DNA of 64,000 bases, from the NCBI GenBank assembly GCA_016861105.1, contig BOKS01000001.1, positions 434,001 through 498,000 on the forward strand, written 5' to 3'. A program made the translations under genes and the position numbers. The notes under the pieces are model-generated. The model made no database searches. It saw only the letters and a list, made by a program, of their open reading frames with translations, and had not been told where the DNA came from. Position 1 is the stretch's first letter, and each line of letters opens with the position of its first letter. Source of the DNA: Betaproteobacteria bacterium. GTDB taxonomy: Bacteria > Pseudomonadota > Gammaproteobacteria > Burkholderiales > Casimicrobiaceae. Below are positions 55,880-64,000 of this stretch, piece after piece.

Positions 55880-57433
55880 CTACAGCAGCCACTCGATGGG
55901 AAGGATCGCCAGCAGGCCCACCGCCGACCGCTTCGACCAGCTGGTGTCGGGTTCCGTGTCGTGCCGGATCTCTCCGGACGCCGTTCGCTCCACCCAGTGG
56001 AGGCTGCGTCCGTCTGGTCCGAGGCGGACCTCGTAGGCGACGCTCGGCGCGCTGCGGTCGAACGCGTCCGCCAGCTGCCCCGCGAGTGCCGGGCTGTCGA
56101 TCAGGAGCCCCATCTCGGTGTTGAGCCGCGCCGACCGCGGGTCGAAGTTGAACGATCCCACGAACAGCCGGCTGCGGTCCACCGCGAACGTCTTCGCGTG
56201 CAGCGCGGACGACGAACTGGTCGACGGCCCCTGGCGCTCGTCCGGTGCGATGCGGGCGGCGGTGCGCTTGAGCTCGAACAGGCGCACGCCCGCCCGCAGC
56301 AGGTCGGCCCGGCGCTTCGCGTACCCGGCATGCACGGCGGTGACGTCCGACGACGCGAGCGAGTTGGTCAGGATCCGCACCGCGACGCCGCGACGCGCCA
56401 TCGCGGCCAGCGCGGCGGCACCCTCCTCGCCGGGCACGAAGTACGGCGACACGAGGTCCAGCGTTCGCTCCGGACGGCCGATGGCGCGGACGAGCTCGGG
56501 GAACAGCAGGGCGTCGGTCCGACCCGCGGCATCCAGCGTCTTCGCCGGATCGTCGTGCAGGACGCTCGTCGTGGTCCACTCGAAGTCCAGCCTGCGATCC
56601 ACGAGGTCGCGGACGATGGGCGCCGAGCGCACGGCCTCGAGGTAGGCCGCGGCGTCCGGGTCCGCGTGCGTCGCGGCGAGCCTCGCGTCGAGCGCGGCCC
56701 GGTCCTCGCCCGTCGCCGTGCCGACGAAGGTCGCCGCGGGATACGCGGATGCGCTGTTCCAGTAGACGTCGAACTGCCGCGAGACGTGGCGCACGGCCTC
56801 GCCGATCGCGATCACGTCGAGGTCGGCGAACGCGACGCCGCTGCCCGCGCCGTAGTATTCGTTGCCGACGTTGCGGCCGCCGACGATGCTCACCTGGTTG
56901 TCGATGGTGAACGACTTGTTGTGCATGCGGCGATTCACGCGCGCGAAGTCGGTCACGAAGTTCGCCAGACGCGCCGTCCGCTGCACCAGCGGGTTGTACA
57001 ACCGCACCTCGAGGTGCGGATGCGCGTCGAGCACGGCCAGCGTCGGGTCGAGGCCTTTCGTGTTCAGGTCGTCGAGCAGCAAGCGCACGCGCACGCCCCG
57101 CTCGGCCGCGTTCCAGAGGGCCTGGAACAGCAGGAAGCCCACGTGGTCGCCATGCCAGATGTAGTACTGCGCGTCGATGGACTTCTCCGCGATCGCGGCA
57201 AGCAGCACGCGCGCCGCGAAGGCGTCGCGCGGCAGCGACAGCGGGTGGATGCCGGTCCTGCCGCGATGCGCCGCCGCGTCGTCCGCCAGCGCCCGGCCCA
57301 GCCGCGTGCCCGACGTGTCGGCCAGCGCCGTCGTCTTGACCCGCGCTTCGAGCGGCGGCAGGCTGGCGCAGCCGCACGCCAGCACGGCCAGCACCGCCAG
57401 CGCCAGGACGACGAGCGATGCGATGTGGTTCAT
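55880..57433 (-). CDS. Phospholipase-D-family lipoprotein (cardiolipin-synthase-like)
   Basis: 517 residues with two HKD motifs: MHNKSFTIDNQVSIVGGRNVG near residue 170 and LHAKTFAVDRSRLFVGSFNFD near 420, so the active site should be complete. N-terminal signal with lipobox VLACGCASLPP suggests lipid anchoring near residue 20. SIDAQYYIWHGDHVGFLLFQALWNAAERGVRVRLLLDD is the usual lead-in of ClsC-type proteins. Possible cardiolipin or phospholipid transfer in the periplasm. Convergent with the propeller gene. Confidence 0.88.
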   Translation of the reverse strand: MNHIASLVVLALAVLAVLACGCASLPPLEARVKTTALADTSGTRLGRALADDAAAHRGRTGIHPLSLPRDAFAARVLLAAIAEKSIDAQYYIWHGDHVGFLLFQALWNAAERGVRVRLLLDDLNTKGLDPTLAVLDAHPHLEVRLYNPLVQRTARLANFVTDFARVNRRMHNKSFTIDNQVSIVGGRNVGNEYYGAGSGVAFADLDVIAIGEAVRHVSRQFDVYWNSASAYPAATFVGTATGEDRAALDARLAATHADPDAAAYLEAVRSAPIVRDLVDRRLDFEWTTTSVLHDDPAKTLDAAGRTDALLFPELVRAIGRPERTLDLVSPYFVPGEEGAAALAAMARRGVAVRILTNSLASSDVTAVHAGYAKRRADLLRAGVRLFELKRTAARIAPDERQGPSTSSSSALHAKTFAVDRSRLFVGSFNFDPRSARLNTEMGLLIDSPALAGQLADAFDRSAPSVAYEVRLGPDGRSLHWVERTASGEIRHDTEPDTSWSKRSAVGLLAILPIEWLL

Positions 57434-57830
57434 GCGATCGGCACCCGGCGGCGTTCCGCGCTGCCCCGGTCACGGTGTCCGTCCATCGGGTCGACTGCGC
57501 GACCGGCGCGTTCGAGGGCATGGCGCACGGCGGCCGGGAAGTCGCCGTCGTCGGGGATCGTCGATGGCAGTGGCCGGCCACGTCCACGCTTTTCTCGACA
57601 TGCCGGCCGCTGCGGCCCGGGGCCGGGACGCACACACTTCGCACGCTGGCGGACCGTCGCGAAGCGTTCGTTCGGCCCGGTTGCTGGCAAGCGGCTCGGC
57701 GACGGGCGCCGCGGCGATCCGAGCGCGACGCCCTCCAGCAGCCGCAGCAGCACGGTCCCGCTCGCGTTCGCGGCGGTGGCATCGACCGCGTCGATCCCGG
57801 CACGCGACGGACGGGGCCGCGCGGTGGCGA
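57434..57830. other. Gene-free stretch between two minus-strand genes
   Basis: 397 bases with no gene I can support. A minus-strand open frame ends near 57430 (containing PSTIPDDGDFPAAVRHALERAG) and has partial protein character, but without a start or recognisable family. It could be a remnant. Confidence 0.4.
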
Positions 57831-58529
57831 CTACATCACGCCCGGCGACTCGGTACCGTCGAGGCGCACCGTGATCTCGCAGTTGACGTCCTCGAACAGC
57901 GCTCCGGCATTGCCCAAGGGCTGCATGCCGAAGCGGATCGTCTGGCCGGCCGGCACGAGGAGAGGCGGCGCGGCCGGCGACACCGAGCCCAGCGCGCCCG
58001 AGGGCAACGTGAGCGTGGCCAGCAGCTGACTCCAGGGCGTCCAGGTCGCGCCCTGGTCGGTGCTGGCGACGAGCCAGACGAACATCGTGCCGTCCTCGCT
58101 GTTCGAATACTGGATGACCGACGAGGCGGACGAGGCGACGCGCGGGAAGTTCGCCGCGGGGGCCTGGACCTGGCAGACGATCGTCGTCCCGCCGTTCGCG
58201 ACCGACGGCAGGTATTCGGTCCGATGCAGGAAGGCGGGCTGCAGCGCCCTGCCCAGGCGACCCATGAACGCCGCCATCTGCAACCTCGTCACCGGCGCGT
58301 CGGGGCAGTAGGCCGTCGCCGTGCAACCGGTCGTCACCGCGCGGTTGCGGATCCACTGCACGTCGGCGCAGAACGCGCTCGCCGCGTCGACGTCGACGAA
58401 GCCCGCGCATGGCGCGGCCGAGGCCGGCGCGGACGCTGCAGTGACGATGGCGAAAGCCGCCATGCGCAGCAGCGTTCCGTCGATGGGAAGGGCTCGCGCG
58501 GAGTGCGCGGGCCGGGCGACGTGCGGCAT
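57831..58529 (-). CDS. Secreted protein with a cysteine-containing SLH-like module
   Basis: 232 residues from the ATG at 58529 (ribosome site GGAGAG at 7 bases). The N-terminal signal ends near APASAAP. A single SLH-like unit of about 50 residues follows: CAGFVDVDAASAFCADVQWI, RNRAVTTGCTATAYCPDAPV, TRLQMAAFMGRLG, with four Cys spaced as in the plus-strand neighbour. The rest (about residues 95-232) is a beta-rich domain with FVWLVASTDQGATWTPWSQ. Function unknown; wall or surface association is suggested by the SLH unit only. Confidence 0.78.
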   Translation of the reverse strand: MPHVARPAHSARALPIDGTLLRMAAFAIVTAASAPASAAPCAGFVDVDAASAFCADVQWIRNRAVTTGCTATAYCPDAPVTRLQMAAFMGRLGRALQPAFLHRTEYLPSVANGGTTIVCQVQAPAANFPRVASSASSVIQYSNSEDGTMFVWLVASTDQGATWTPWSQLLATLTLPSGALGSVSPAAPPLLVPAGQTIRFGMQPLGNAGALFEDVNCEITVRLDGTESPGVM

Positions 58530-58874
58530 GGCGTGCTCTCCAGGGTAGTCCGCACCGCGGCGCCGCCGCGGTCGAAGCAGCGCACTGTGGACACGTCCGC
58601 TAACGTGCGCATGTCCGCAGCGATACCGGCGTGCAACGCTTCGTCACCGCCGGGTATCCGGGTGAGCCTGCCCGACGCCCGTCGGCCGCCGCCGGCACGT
58701 CGTTCCTGCCGTGGTAGATTCGCCGACGACGTGTCGCATCGACCGGGTCCGTGAGCCCGCCGGATCCGCCCGACCCAGGGACCGATTCGCGCGGCGCAAC
58801 GCCCTCGTCGGGGGGCGACGCCCGCAGTGCCGCGGCCGAAGCATCGGCCGCGTCTCCCGTCATCGAGAGGGTGC
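58530..58874. promoter_or_regulatory. Divergent intergenic region between the two SLH-like genes
   Basis: 345 bases, no gene. It holds a 9-bp perfect hairpin, CGCGGCCGA/TCGGCCGCG with a four-base loop (58831-58852), 22 bases before the plus-strand ATG, and a TAGATT (58715-58720) that could be a weak -10. Shared control of both genes is plausible. Confidence 0.4.
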
Positions 58875-59993
58875 ATGGACCGATCGTTGGTCGCCGCGAT
58901 CGCGCTCGCGGCCGTGTGTGTTGCGGGGGCGGCAAACGCCCAGACGCTCAATTTCGACGACGTCTGCGCCGCGCCGCCCTGCGCGGCGGCCAACGCCTAC
59001 CAGGCGCCGTGGGGCGTGACGCTCGCGCCGGCCCACTCGATCGTCGCCGGAGGCGTCGATCAGCTCGTCGGGAGGAACGGTACCAAGTACCTCTCCGTGG
59101 CCACCGCCCCCTATCAGGCCACGATCACCCTGCCGCGCGTCGCGACCTACGCCTCGCTCCAGGTGTCCCGCTCGTCGCTGACCGCTGCAGGGCAGACGGT
59201 GTCGCTGCAGGCGTTGCGCAACGGGGCGCCGGTGGGGACGCCGCACACGGCGACGCTGGGCGATGTCGACACGTGGACCGTGCTGCGCGTCAACGTTGCG
59301 AACGGTTTCGACGCGCTGTTCGTGTCCAGCGCGTTCGGCAGCGCGAACCGGACCTTCGGCATCGACGACGTGCGGATCGCGGGCCATTGCGCGGGCTTCG
59401 CCGACGTGGCGGACAGCGACATCTTCTGCGCGGCCGCGGAGTGGCTGTACAACCGCGGCGTGACGACCGGCTGCACGATGGGCACCTACTGCCCCGCCGC
59501 CGCCGTCACGCGGGCGCAGATGGCGCTGTTCATGCAGCGGCTGGGCAACGCGGTGACGCCGGTGACTGCCTGGGGCGCGGTCGCGAGTGCGGGCTTCCAG
59601 TATTCCGACACGCCCCGTCCGCTGAACTGCGCGATCGTGCGCAGTTTCGACGTTCCGAAGCAGGTCGTCCTGGCGGCGACGGCCAACATCTCCGGCACGA
59701 CCTCCGCGGGCGCATTCGCGTTCCGCGTGCGGCAGTCGACCGACGGCGGGCAGACGTGGAGCGACCCGATCGGTTACCCCGGGTTGGTGAGCGTCGGCGC
59801 GAACCAGTTCGGCCACGCGACGTTCCACGCGATCGTCAACCTCTTCCCGGGCCGCGAGTACCTGTTCCAGGGCCATTTGGGGACGATGGCGGGGCCGAAC
59901 CAGACGGCCAGCGTCAGCTGCCACCTCATCGCGACGTTCTACGACCGGCCCGCGACGGAGGCCCCGTTCGACGCGGCGGCCGACGCGCCTTGA
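58875..59993 (+). CDS. Secreted protein with a cysteine-containing SLH-like module
   Basis: 372 residues from the ATG at 58875. Signal peptide MDRSLVAAIALAAVCVAGAA, cut near ANA-QT. Residues 22-175 are beta-rich (LNFDDVCAAPPCAAANAYQAPWGV..., jelly-roll-like). The SLH-like unit lies at about 175-225: HCAGFADVADSDIFCAAAEW, LYNRGVTTGCTMGTYCPAAA, VTRAQMALFMQRLG. The C-terminal 140 residues (FRVRQSTDGGQTWSDP) match the tail of the divergent neighbour in style, with STDGG/STDQG motifs. Probably paralogous modules exchanged by duplication. Confidence 0.78.
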   Translation: MDRSLVAAIALAAVCVAGAANAQTLNFDDVCAAPPCAAANAYQAPWGVTLAPAHSIVAGGVDQLVGRNGTKYLSVATAPYQATITLPRVATYASLQVSRSSLTAAGQTVSLQALRNGAPVGTPHTATLGDVDTWTVLRVNVANGFDALFVSSAFGSANRTFGIDDVRIAGHCAGFADVADSDIFCAAAEWLYNRGVTTGCTMGTYCPAAAVTRAQMALFMQRLGNAVTPVTAWGAVASAGFQYSDTPRPLNCAIVRSFDVPKQVVLAATANISGTTSAGAFAFRVRQSTDGGQTWSDPIGYPGLVSVGANQFGHATFHAIVNLFPGREYLFQGHLGTMAGPNQTASVSCHLIATFYDRPATEAPFDAAADAP

Positions 59994-60027
59994 GCGCGCC
60001 GGACGCCACGGTCCCCCGCGCCGCAAG

Positions 60028-61431
60028 TCAGAACGTCGCTTCGTGACGTCCGAGCGGACCGGCGGTCTGTGACCACCGCGGCGCAAGGCCTGCGATCGTG
60101 CCTGCGAGCGGCACGCGCTCGACCGGACCGAAGGCGGTGTCGGCGCGCGCGCGGGGCGCGTCGTCGACGGTGATGTCCGTCGCGGCCGCCGCGGGCGCCG
60201 TCGTCCCCTTGATCACGTTGGCGGCGCCGAGCAGCGATCCACGGACGTCGCGCACGACGCCCTCGCGCACGAGCGCGGTCAGCGCGCGGCACGCCCCTGC
60301 GGCGAGCAGGTGGCCGATGCCGTGGTCGAGCGCCTGCGCGGGCAGCGGCGTCGGGCGATCCGCACGCGCGGCGCGCATGCCTGCCGCGGCGATCCCCGTG
60401 CTCATCTGCACGAGGCTGTCGAAGCCGCGCCGCTGCGCCCACGGCCCCCGCCACCCGTACGCGTCGTGCGCGACGCCGACGAGCGCAGGATTGATCGCGC
60501 GCAACGCGTCGGGTCCGTAGCCGAGCCGGGACAGCGCGTCCGGCCGCAGGCCGCCGACGACGACGTGCGCGCGCGCGACGAGCGCTTCGAATCGGCGCCG
60601 GTCGTCCGCCTTGCCGAGGTCGAGAAACGCGCAGCGCTTGCCGGCGGTGGCTTCAGGCAGCAGCGCCGGCACCTCCGCGAAGCCGGGCGGATCGACGCGC
60701 AGCACGTCGGCGCCATAGGCGGCGAGGTAGCGCGTGCAGACGGGACCCGCGATCACGCGCGTGAGGTCCAGGATGCGGATGCCGGCGAGCGGCGGTGCAC
60801 CGTCTTCCTGCCCGAGTCCCGGAGCAGGCGATGGCGAAGCGACGCCCGGACGGAGGACGACGGGCCGCTCGTCGCGCGTCGCCTCTCCGGCCGGGTGCCG
60901 CTCCCACGCTGCGCTCGTCCGCATCGCGGCGGCGCAGCCCCCCGCGGCCACGACGGCGGCCTCCAGCTCGTCCGCGCTCCAGCGCGCGACCGCCGCGCTC
61001 ACGGCGTCGCGCTGCGCCACGCAGCCGAGGACGCGCAGCGCGGCGTCGAGATGATGCCGGTAGTTGGTGTGCAGCCGGATCCATCCGTCGGACGCGCGAT
61101 AGTCGCCCGCCACCGGGTCCCAGATGGGCGGGATCGTCCAGCCGATCGCGCGCACCAGCGTCTCGAACTTGAACGATGCCGAGGCGGCGAGCCGATCCAC
61201 GCGCACCGCGCGGTCCGGGCGATCGCGCCCCGCCCGCGCGGCGGCCAGCTCGGCGACCGCGACGGCGGCGCACGACACGGTCGCGGCCGCGAATCCCGTC
61301 ACGTCGAAGATCGACGGCAGCACGCCGGCGGGCCCGTCGATGCGCACGCGCTCGAGCGCGGCCTCGTCGCCGTCGAGGTCGTGCCAGAGCGCGCGGGCAA
61401 GCCTCCAGGCGTGATCGGCGTCCGGACGCAC
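60028..61431 (-). CDS. CoA transferase family III (CaiB/BaiF) with permuted domain order
   Basis: 467 residues. The classic N-terminal motif of the family, GIRILDLTRVIAGPVCTRYLAAYGADVLRVDPP, occurs only at about residue 219. Before it lies a segment resembling the family's C-terminal half (IPPIWDPVAGDYRASDGWIRLHTNYRHHLDAALRVLG). The catalytic Asp is likely in LPAQALDHGIGHLLAAGA near 390. This rearranged type is known in Burkholderiales. Substrates unknown. The minus-strand box TATAGT (61495-61500) may be its -10. Confidence 0.82.
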   Translation of the reverse strand: MRPDADHAWRLARALWHDLDGDEAALERVRIDGPAGVLPSIFDVTGFAAATVSCAAVAVAELAAARAGRDRPDRAVRVDRLAASASFKFETLVRAIGWTIPPIWDPVAGDYRASDGWIRLHTNYRHHLDAALRVLGCVAQRDAVSAAVARWSADELEAAVVAAGGCAAAMRTSAAWERHPAGEATRDERPVVLRPGVASPSPAPGLGQEDGAPPLAGIRILDLTRVIAGPVCTRYLAAYGADVLRVDPPGFAEVPALLPEATAGKRCAFLDLGKADDRRRFEALVARAHVVVGGLRPDALSRLGYGPDALRAINPALVGVAHDAYGWRGPWAQRRGFDSLVQMSTGIAAAGMRAARADRPTPLPAQALDHGIGHLLAAGACRALTALVREGVVRDVRGSLLGAANVIKGTTAPAAAATDITVDDAPRARADTAFGPVERVPLAGTIAGLAPRWSQTAGPLGRHEATF

Positions 61432-61537
61432 CTATCGACTCGGCGCGGGGCGGGCCGCAGGCGTCACGCCGGGCGCGAAGCGTTGCATGCGCCCACTATA
61501 ACGCCGTCGGACCGCGCGCCTGCGGACGCCGTGCCCG

Positions 61538-62959
61538 CTACGCCGGCCTGACGTTGTGGTTCACGCGGAACAGGTTGCCGGGGTCGTAGCGCGCCTTGAC
61601 CTGCGCGAGCCGCCGCAGGTTGCCGCCGTACGCGTTCGTCACGCGGTCCGCCTCGTCCTCGGTGAGGAAGTTGACGTACACGCCGCCGGTGGCGTAGGGC
61701 GCGGCGTCGGCGAACAGGCGGCGGCACCAGGCGATGCCCGCCTCATCCTCCGCGGCGGTCTCCCAGCGGCCGTGCACGTTCATCACGAACGCTGCCCCGC
61801 GCTCCGCATAGGCGGTCGCATCGGGGGCCACGCGGCCCATCGCGCCGCCCAGTTGCCCGAGGAAGATCTCGGTGTGCGGCGACGGCAGCGCGCGGAGCCG
61901 ATCGAGGACCAGGTCGAAGAGCCCATCGTCGAGCCGCGCGAAGTTGTGCGACTTCCAGTAGTTGCGCGCGCCGGGCGTGAGGAGCGGGTCGAACGCCGAC
62001 TGCCACGCCGCCAGCGGCTGGACGCCGATGTGCACGCCGGCGGGCGTGCCGAACCGGCGCACCGGATCGAGGATCGCCTCGCCCCGCGCCGGATCGCCGG
62101 CGTGGAACAGCGCGTAGATGACCACTTCCCTGCCGTGCACGGACGCGGGCAGGAAGGGCAGCGGCGGCGCCTTGCGCAGGACGACCCAGGCGGCCGCGTC
62201 GTCCGGCAATCCGGCGGCGAAGTCCCGGTAGCGCGCCAGCGCGGCGCGCGCCTGCTCGATCGGGTAGACCACGAGCCCGGCGAGCACCTGGGGGCCGACG
62301 GGGTGCAGGCGGAACTCGAAGCGCGTCACCACGCCGAAGTTGCCGCCGCCGCCGCGGATGGCCCAGAACAGGTCGGCGTGCTCGGCCTCGCTGGCGCGCA
62401 GGAACTTCCCGTCCGCGGTGACGACGTCGGCCGCCTGCAGGTTGTCGATGGTCATGCCGAGCTTGCGCGACAGCCATCCGAACCCGCCGCCCAGCGTCAG
62501 GCCGGCGATGCCGGTCGTCGAGTTGATGCCCATCGGCACGGCCAGCCCGAACGCCTGGGTCTCGTGGTCGACGTCGCCCAGCGTGGCGCCGGCGCCCACG
62601 TGCGCGGTGCGCGACGCCGGATCCACGCGCACCAAATTCATGCGCGACAGGTCGATCATCATTCCGCCCTCGCACACCGCCGATCCCGCGATGTTGTGAC
62701 CCCCGCTGCGCACGGCGAGCAGCAGCCCGTTGTCGCGCGCGAAGTCCACGGCCCGCATCACGTCCGCGGCGCCCGTGCAGCGCACGACGAGCGCGGGACG
62801 CCGGTCGATCATCGCGTTCCAGATCGTCCGCGAGGCGTCGTACTCGGCGTCGCCGGGGCGCAGCAGCGCTCCGCGCAGGCCCGCGCGCAGCGTCTCGACG
62901 CGCGCGCCGTCGACGGCCCGCGCCGTCCCGTCGGACCCCTTGATCGTCATTGCACCCAT
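61538..62959 (-). CDS. Berberine-bridge-type FAD-linked oxidoreductase
   Basis: 473 residues from the ATG at 62959, with AGGAGG six bases upstream. FAD-binding type 4 domain: RPALVVRCTGAADVMRAVDFARDNGLLLAVRSGGHNIAGSAVCEGG, where the His of SGGHN is the usual flavin-linking residue, then GINSTTGIAGLTLGGGFGWLSRKLGMTIDNL and WAIRGGGGNFGVVTRFEF. The C-terminal BBE element is YGGNLRRLAQVKARYDPGNLFRVNHNV. Oxidises alcohols or sugars in relatives. Substrate unknown. No signal peptide. Confidence 0.9.
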   Translation of the reverse strand: MGAMTIKGSDGTARAVDGARVETLRAGLRGALLRPGDAEYDASRTIWNAMIDRRPALVVRCTGAADVMRAVDFARDNGLLLAVRSGGHNIAGSAVCEGGMMIDLSRMNLVRVDPASRTAHVGAGATLGDVDHETQAFGLAVPMGINSTTGIAGLTLGGGFGWLSRKLGMTIDNLQAADVVTADGKFLRASEAEHADLFWAIRGGGGNFGVVTRFEFRLHPVGPQVLAGLVVYPIEQARAALARYRDFAAGLPDDAAAWVVLRKAPPLPFLPASVHGREVVIYALFHAGDPARGEAILDPVRRFGTPAGVHIGVQPLAAWQSAFDPLLTPGARNYWKSHNFARLDDGLFDLVLDRLRALPSPHTEIFLGQLGGAMGRVAPDATAYAERGAAFVMNVHGRWETAAEDEAGIAWCRRLFADAAPYATGGVYVNFLTEDEADRVTNAYGGNLRRLAQVKARYDPGNLFRVNHNVRPA

Positions 62960-63262
62960 CGTGCCCTCCTGTGCCTGGCGCGTGCGCCGCGCCGGGTCGT
63001 CGCGTGAAGTCGCCTCGCCACCGTCCCCTTCCGTCGGGCACGGGCCGGGGGAGGCGACGGACACCGTGTCGTGTGCCGCGACGCGAAGTGTAGGAAGCCG
63101 ATGTATCCGGCGAATGTCCGTGCCGGTCCGTTTGTATCGCAGATGTATTCCGCGGGACGCGCCGTCCCGCCCGCAGCCGTCCTCGCGCACCCCGCCGGGG
63201 CAGGTGCAGGACGGGCGCGAGGTGTTCCGCCGCATCGTGCGGGGCACGCCGCCGCCGGCGCG
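62960..63262. other. Intergenic region between FAD oxidoreductase and EamA transporter
   Basis: 303 bases, no gene. Two similar words, GATGTATCCGGCG and GATGTATTCCGCG, lie 43 bases apart (63100 and 63142) with another GTATC between them, possibly sites for a regulator of the oxidoreductase. Confidence 0.35.
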
Positions 63263-64000
63263 TCACGGCGCGGCGCTGACGAGCACGATGCCGGCGACCA
63301 CGAGCACGATGCCCGCGATCTCGCGCCAGCTGACGTGTTCGCGGAACAGCTGCCGCGACAGCACGTAGCTGTAGAGGAGCTCGACGAGGCCGACGACGCG
63401 CACGTCCACCGCGCTGCGCATCGCGAAGGCGGTCAGCCACCCCATCGACGCCGCGGCGCCGGCGAATCCCGCGAGCAGCGACACGCGCCACGCGCGCGCG
63501 ACCGCGGCCAGGCCGGCGCGCTCGCGCACGGCGAGCCACGCGCCCAGCAGCGCCGTCTGCAGCGCCTGCGCGAACACGAGCGCGAAGATCCCCTCGACCC
63601 ACGGCTGCGGGTGGTCGAGCGCGAGCGCCGCCGCCCGGTAGCCGACGACCGACAGCGCGAAGCAGGTGCCGGAGGCGAGGCCCAGCGCGGCCGCGGGCGA
63701 GAACCACGTGGCGAGACCCGCCCCGCGCTCGGCGCCGGGCTTGACCGACAGCAGCACGACGCCGGCGGTGGCGAGCGCGATCGAGCCGATCCCCGCGAGC
63801 GTGGGGACCTCGGCCAGCAGCAGGATCGACAGCACGCCGATCTGCACGATCTCCGTCTTGGAGAAGGCGACGGCGACGACGAAGCTGCGCTGGTCCATGG
63901 CCGCGACGAGGAACGCCGTCGCCGTGAGCTGCGCGACGGCGCCGACGGCGAGCCAGCCCAGGAAGGTCGCGCTCGCATCGGGCAGCGTCACGCCGGCCGC
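63263..64000 (-). CDS. EamA-family (DMT) transporter, N-terminus outside window
   Basis: 245 residues are visible and the frame is still open at base 64000. About eight hydrophobic helices remain of the usual ten (YRAAALALDHPQPWVEGIFALVFAQAL, VVGLVELLYSYVLSRQLFREHVSWREIAGIVLVVAGIVLV ending in the typical EamA tail). A GTG at 63991 encodes an internal valine rather than a start. Drug/metabolite export or uptake; substrate unknown. Confidence 0.85.
   Translation of the reverse strand, partial: AAGVTLPDASATFLGWLAVGAVAQLTATAFLVAAMDQRSFVVAVAFSKTEIVQIGVLSILLLAEVPTLAGIGSIALATAGVVLLSVKPGAERGAGLATWFSPAAALGLASGTCFALSVVGYRAAALALDHPQPWVEGIFALVFAQALQTALLGAWLAVRERAGLAAVARAWRVSLLAGFAGAAASMGWLTAFAMRSAVDVRVVGLVELLYSYVLSRQLFREHVSWREIAGIVLVVAGIVLVSAAP

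Noticed and set aside
48720..64000. Prophage or integrative element
   Set aside because: No integrase, phage structural, conjugation or att-like sequences were found, only a MITE-like element.

Overview
The window is 64 kb of high-GC bacterial chromosome. Gene content and order point to a betaproteobacterium, most likely in the Burkholderiales: a full division and cell-wall (dcw) cluster running murE to ftsZ, then lpxC, dciA, an M23 peptidase and secA; a pilB-pilC-pilD-coaE-zapD-yacG block; rplU-rpmA-obgE-proB; and ccsA, a PP0621-type protein, pilS, pilR, ampD and nrdA in a row. No genus can be named from the sequence alone.

Layout. 1-13.2 kb: dcw cluster (murE partial, murF, mraY, murD, ftsW, murG, murC, ddlB, ftsQ, ftsA, ftsZ), mostly translationally coupled by start/stop overlaps. 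It is interrupted three times by a long imperfect hairpin repeat, and once by a broken duplicate of the murC start. 13.2-20 kb: DUF2189 membrane protein, lpxC, a small membrane protein, dciA, M23 peptidase, secA. 19.9-28.5 kb: argJ, DUF815 ATPase, Nudix/thiamine-phosphate-synthase fusion, then the minus-strand run yacG, zapD, coaE, pilD, pilC, pilB. 28.9-36.6 kb: tRNA-Pro(CGG), polyprenyl synthase, divergent rplU-rpmA-obgE-proB, a 114-bp tandem repeat array, rppH, proS, a lytic transglycosylase. 36.6-42.9 kb: ffh, and divergently ccsA-like, PP0621-like, pilS, pilR, ampD. 43-48.7 kb: class Ia ribonucleotide reductase genes behind a promoter with tandem NrdR-box-like sites. Both nrdA and nrdB carry apparent frameshifts here.

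48.7-64 kb is accessory and lacks the conserved order. It holds a small membrane protein, a 189-bp MITE-like element, a methyltransferase, a decayed gene, a P-loop kinase-like protein, an alpha/beta hydrolase, an M16 peptidase followed by a multi-domain HTH regulator and a beta-propeller protein, a phospholipase-D-family lipoprotein, a divergent pair of secreted proteins with a cysteine-rich SLH-like module, a domain-permuted CoA transferase, a berberine-bridge-type FAD oxidoreductase and a partial EamA transporter.

How it fits together: the left two thirds is housekeeping (peptidoglycan and lipid A precursors, divisome, Sec export, type IV pilus assembly and its two-component regulation, translation, dNTP supply). 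The most unusual material is non-coding: structured repeats inserted between dcw genes, a direct plus inverted partial copy of murC, a structured tandem array fused to the proB stop codon, the cluster of indels in nrdAB, and the MITE-like element. I found no CRISPR array, complete IS, prophage, or convincing new multi-gene defence or metabolic system.
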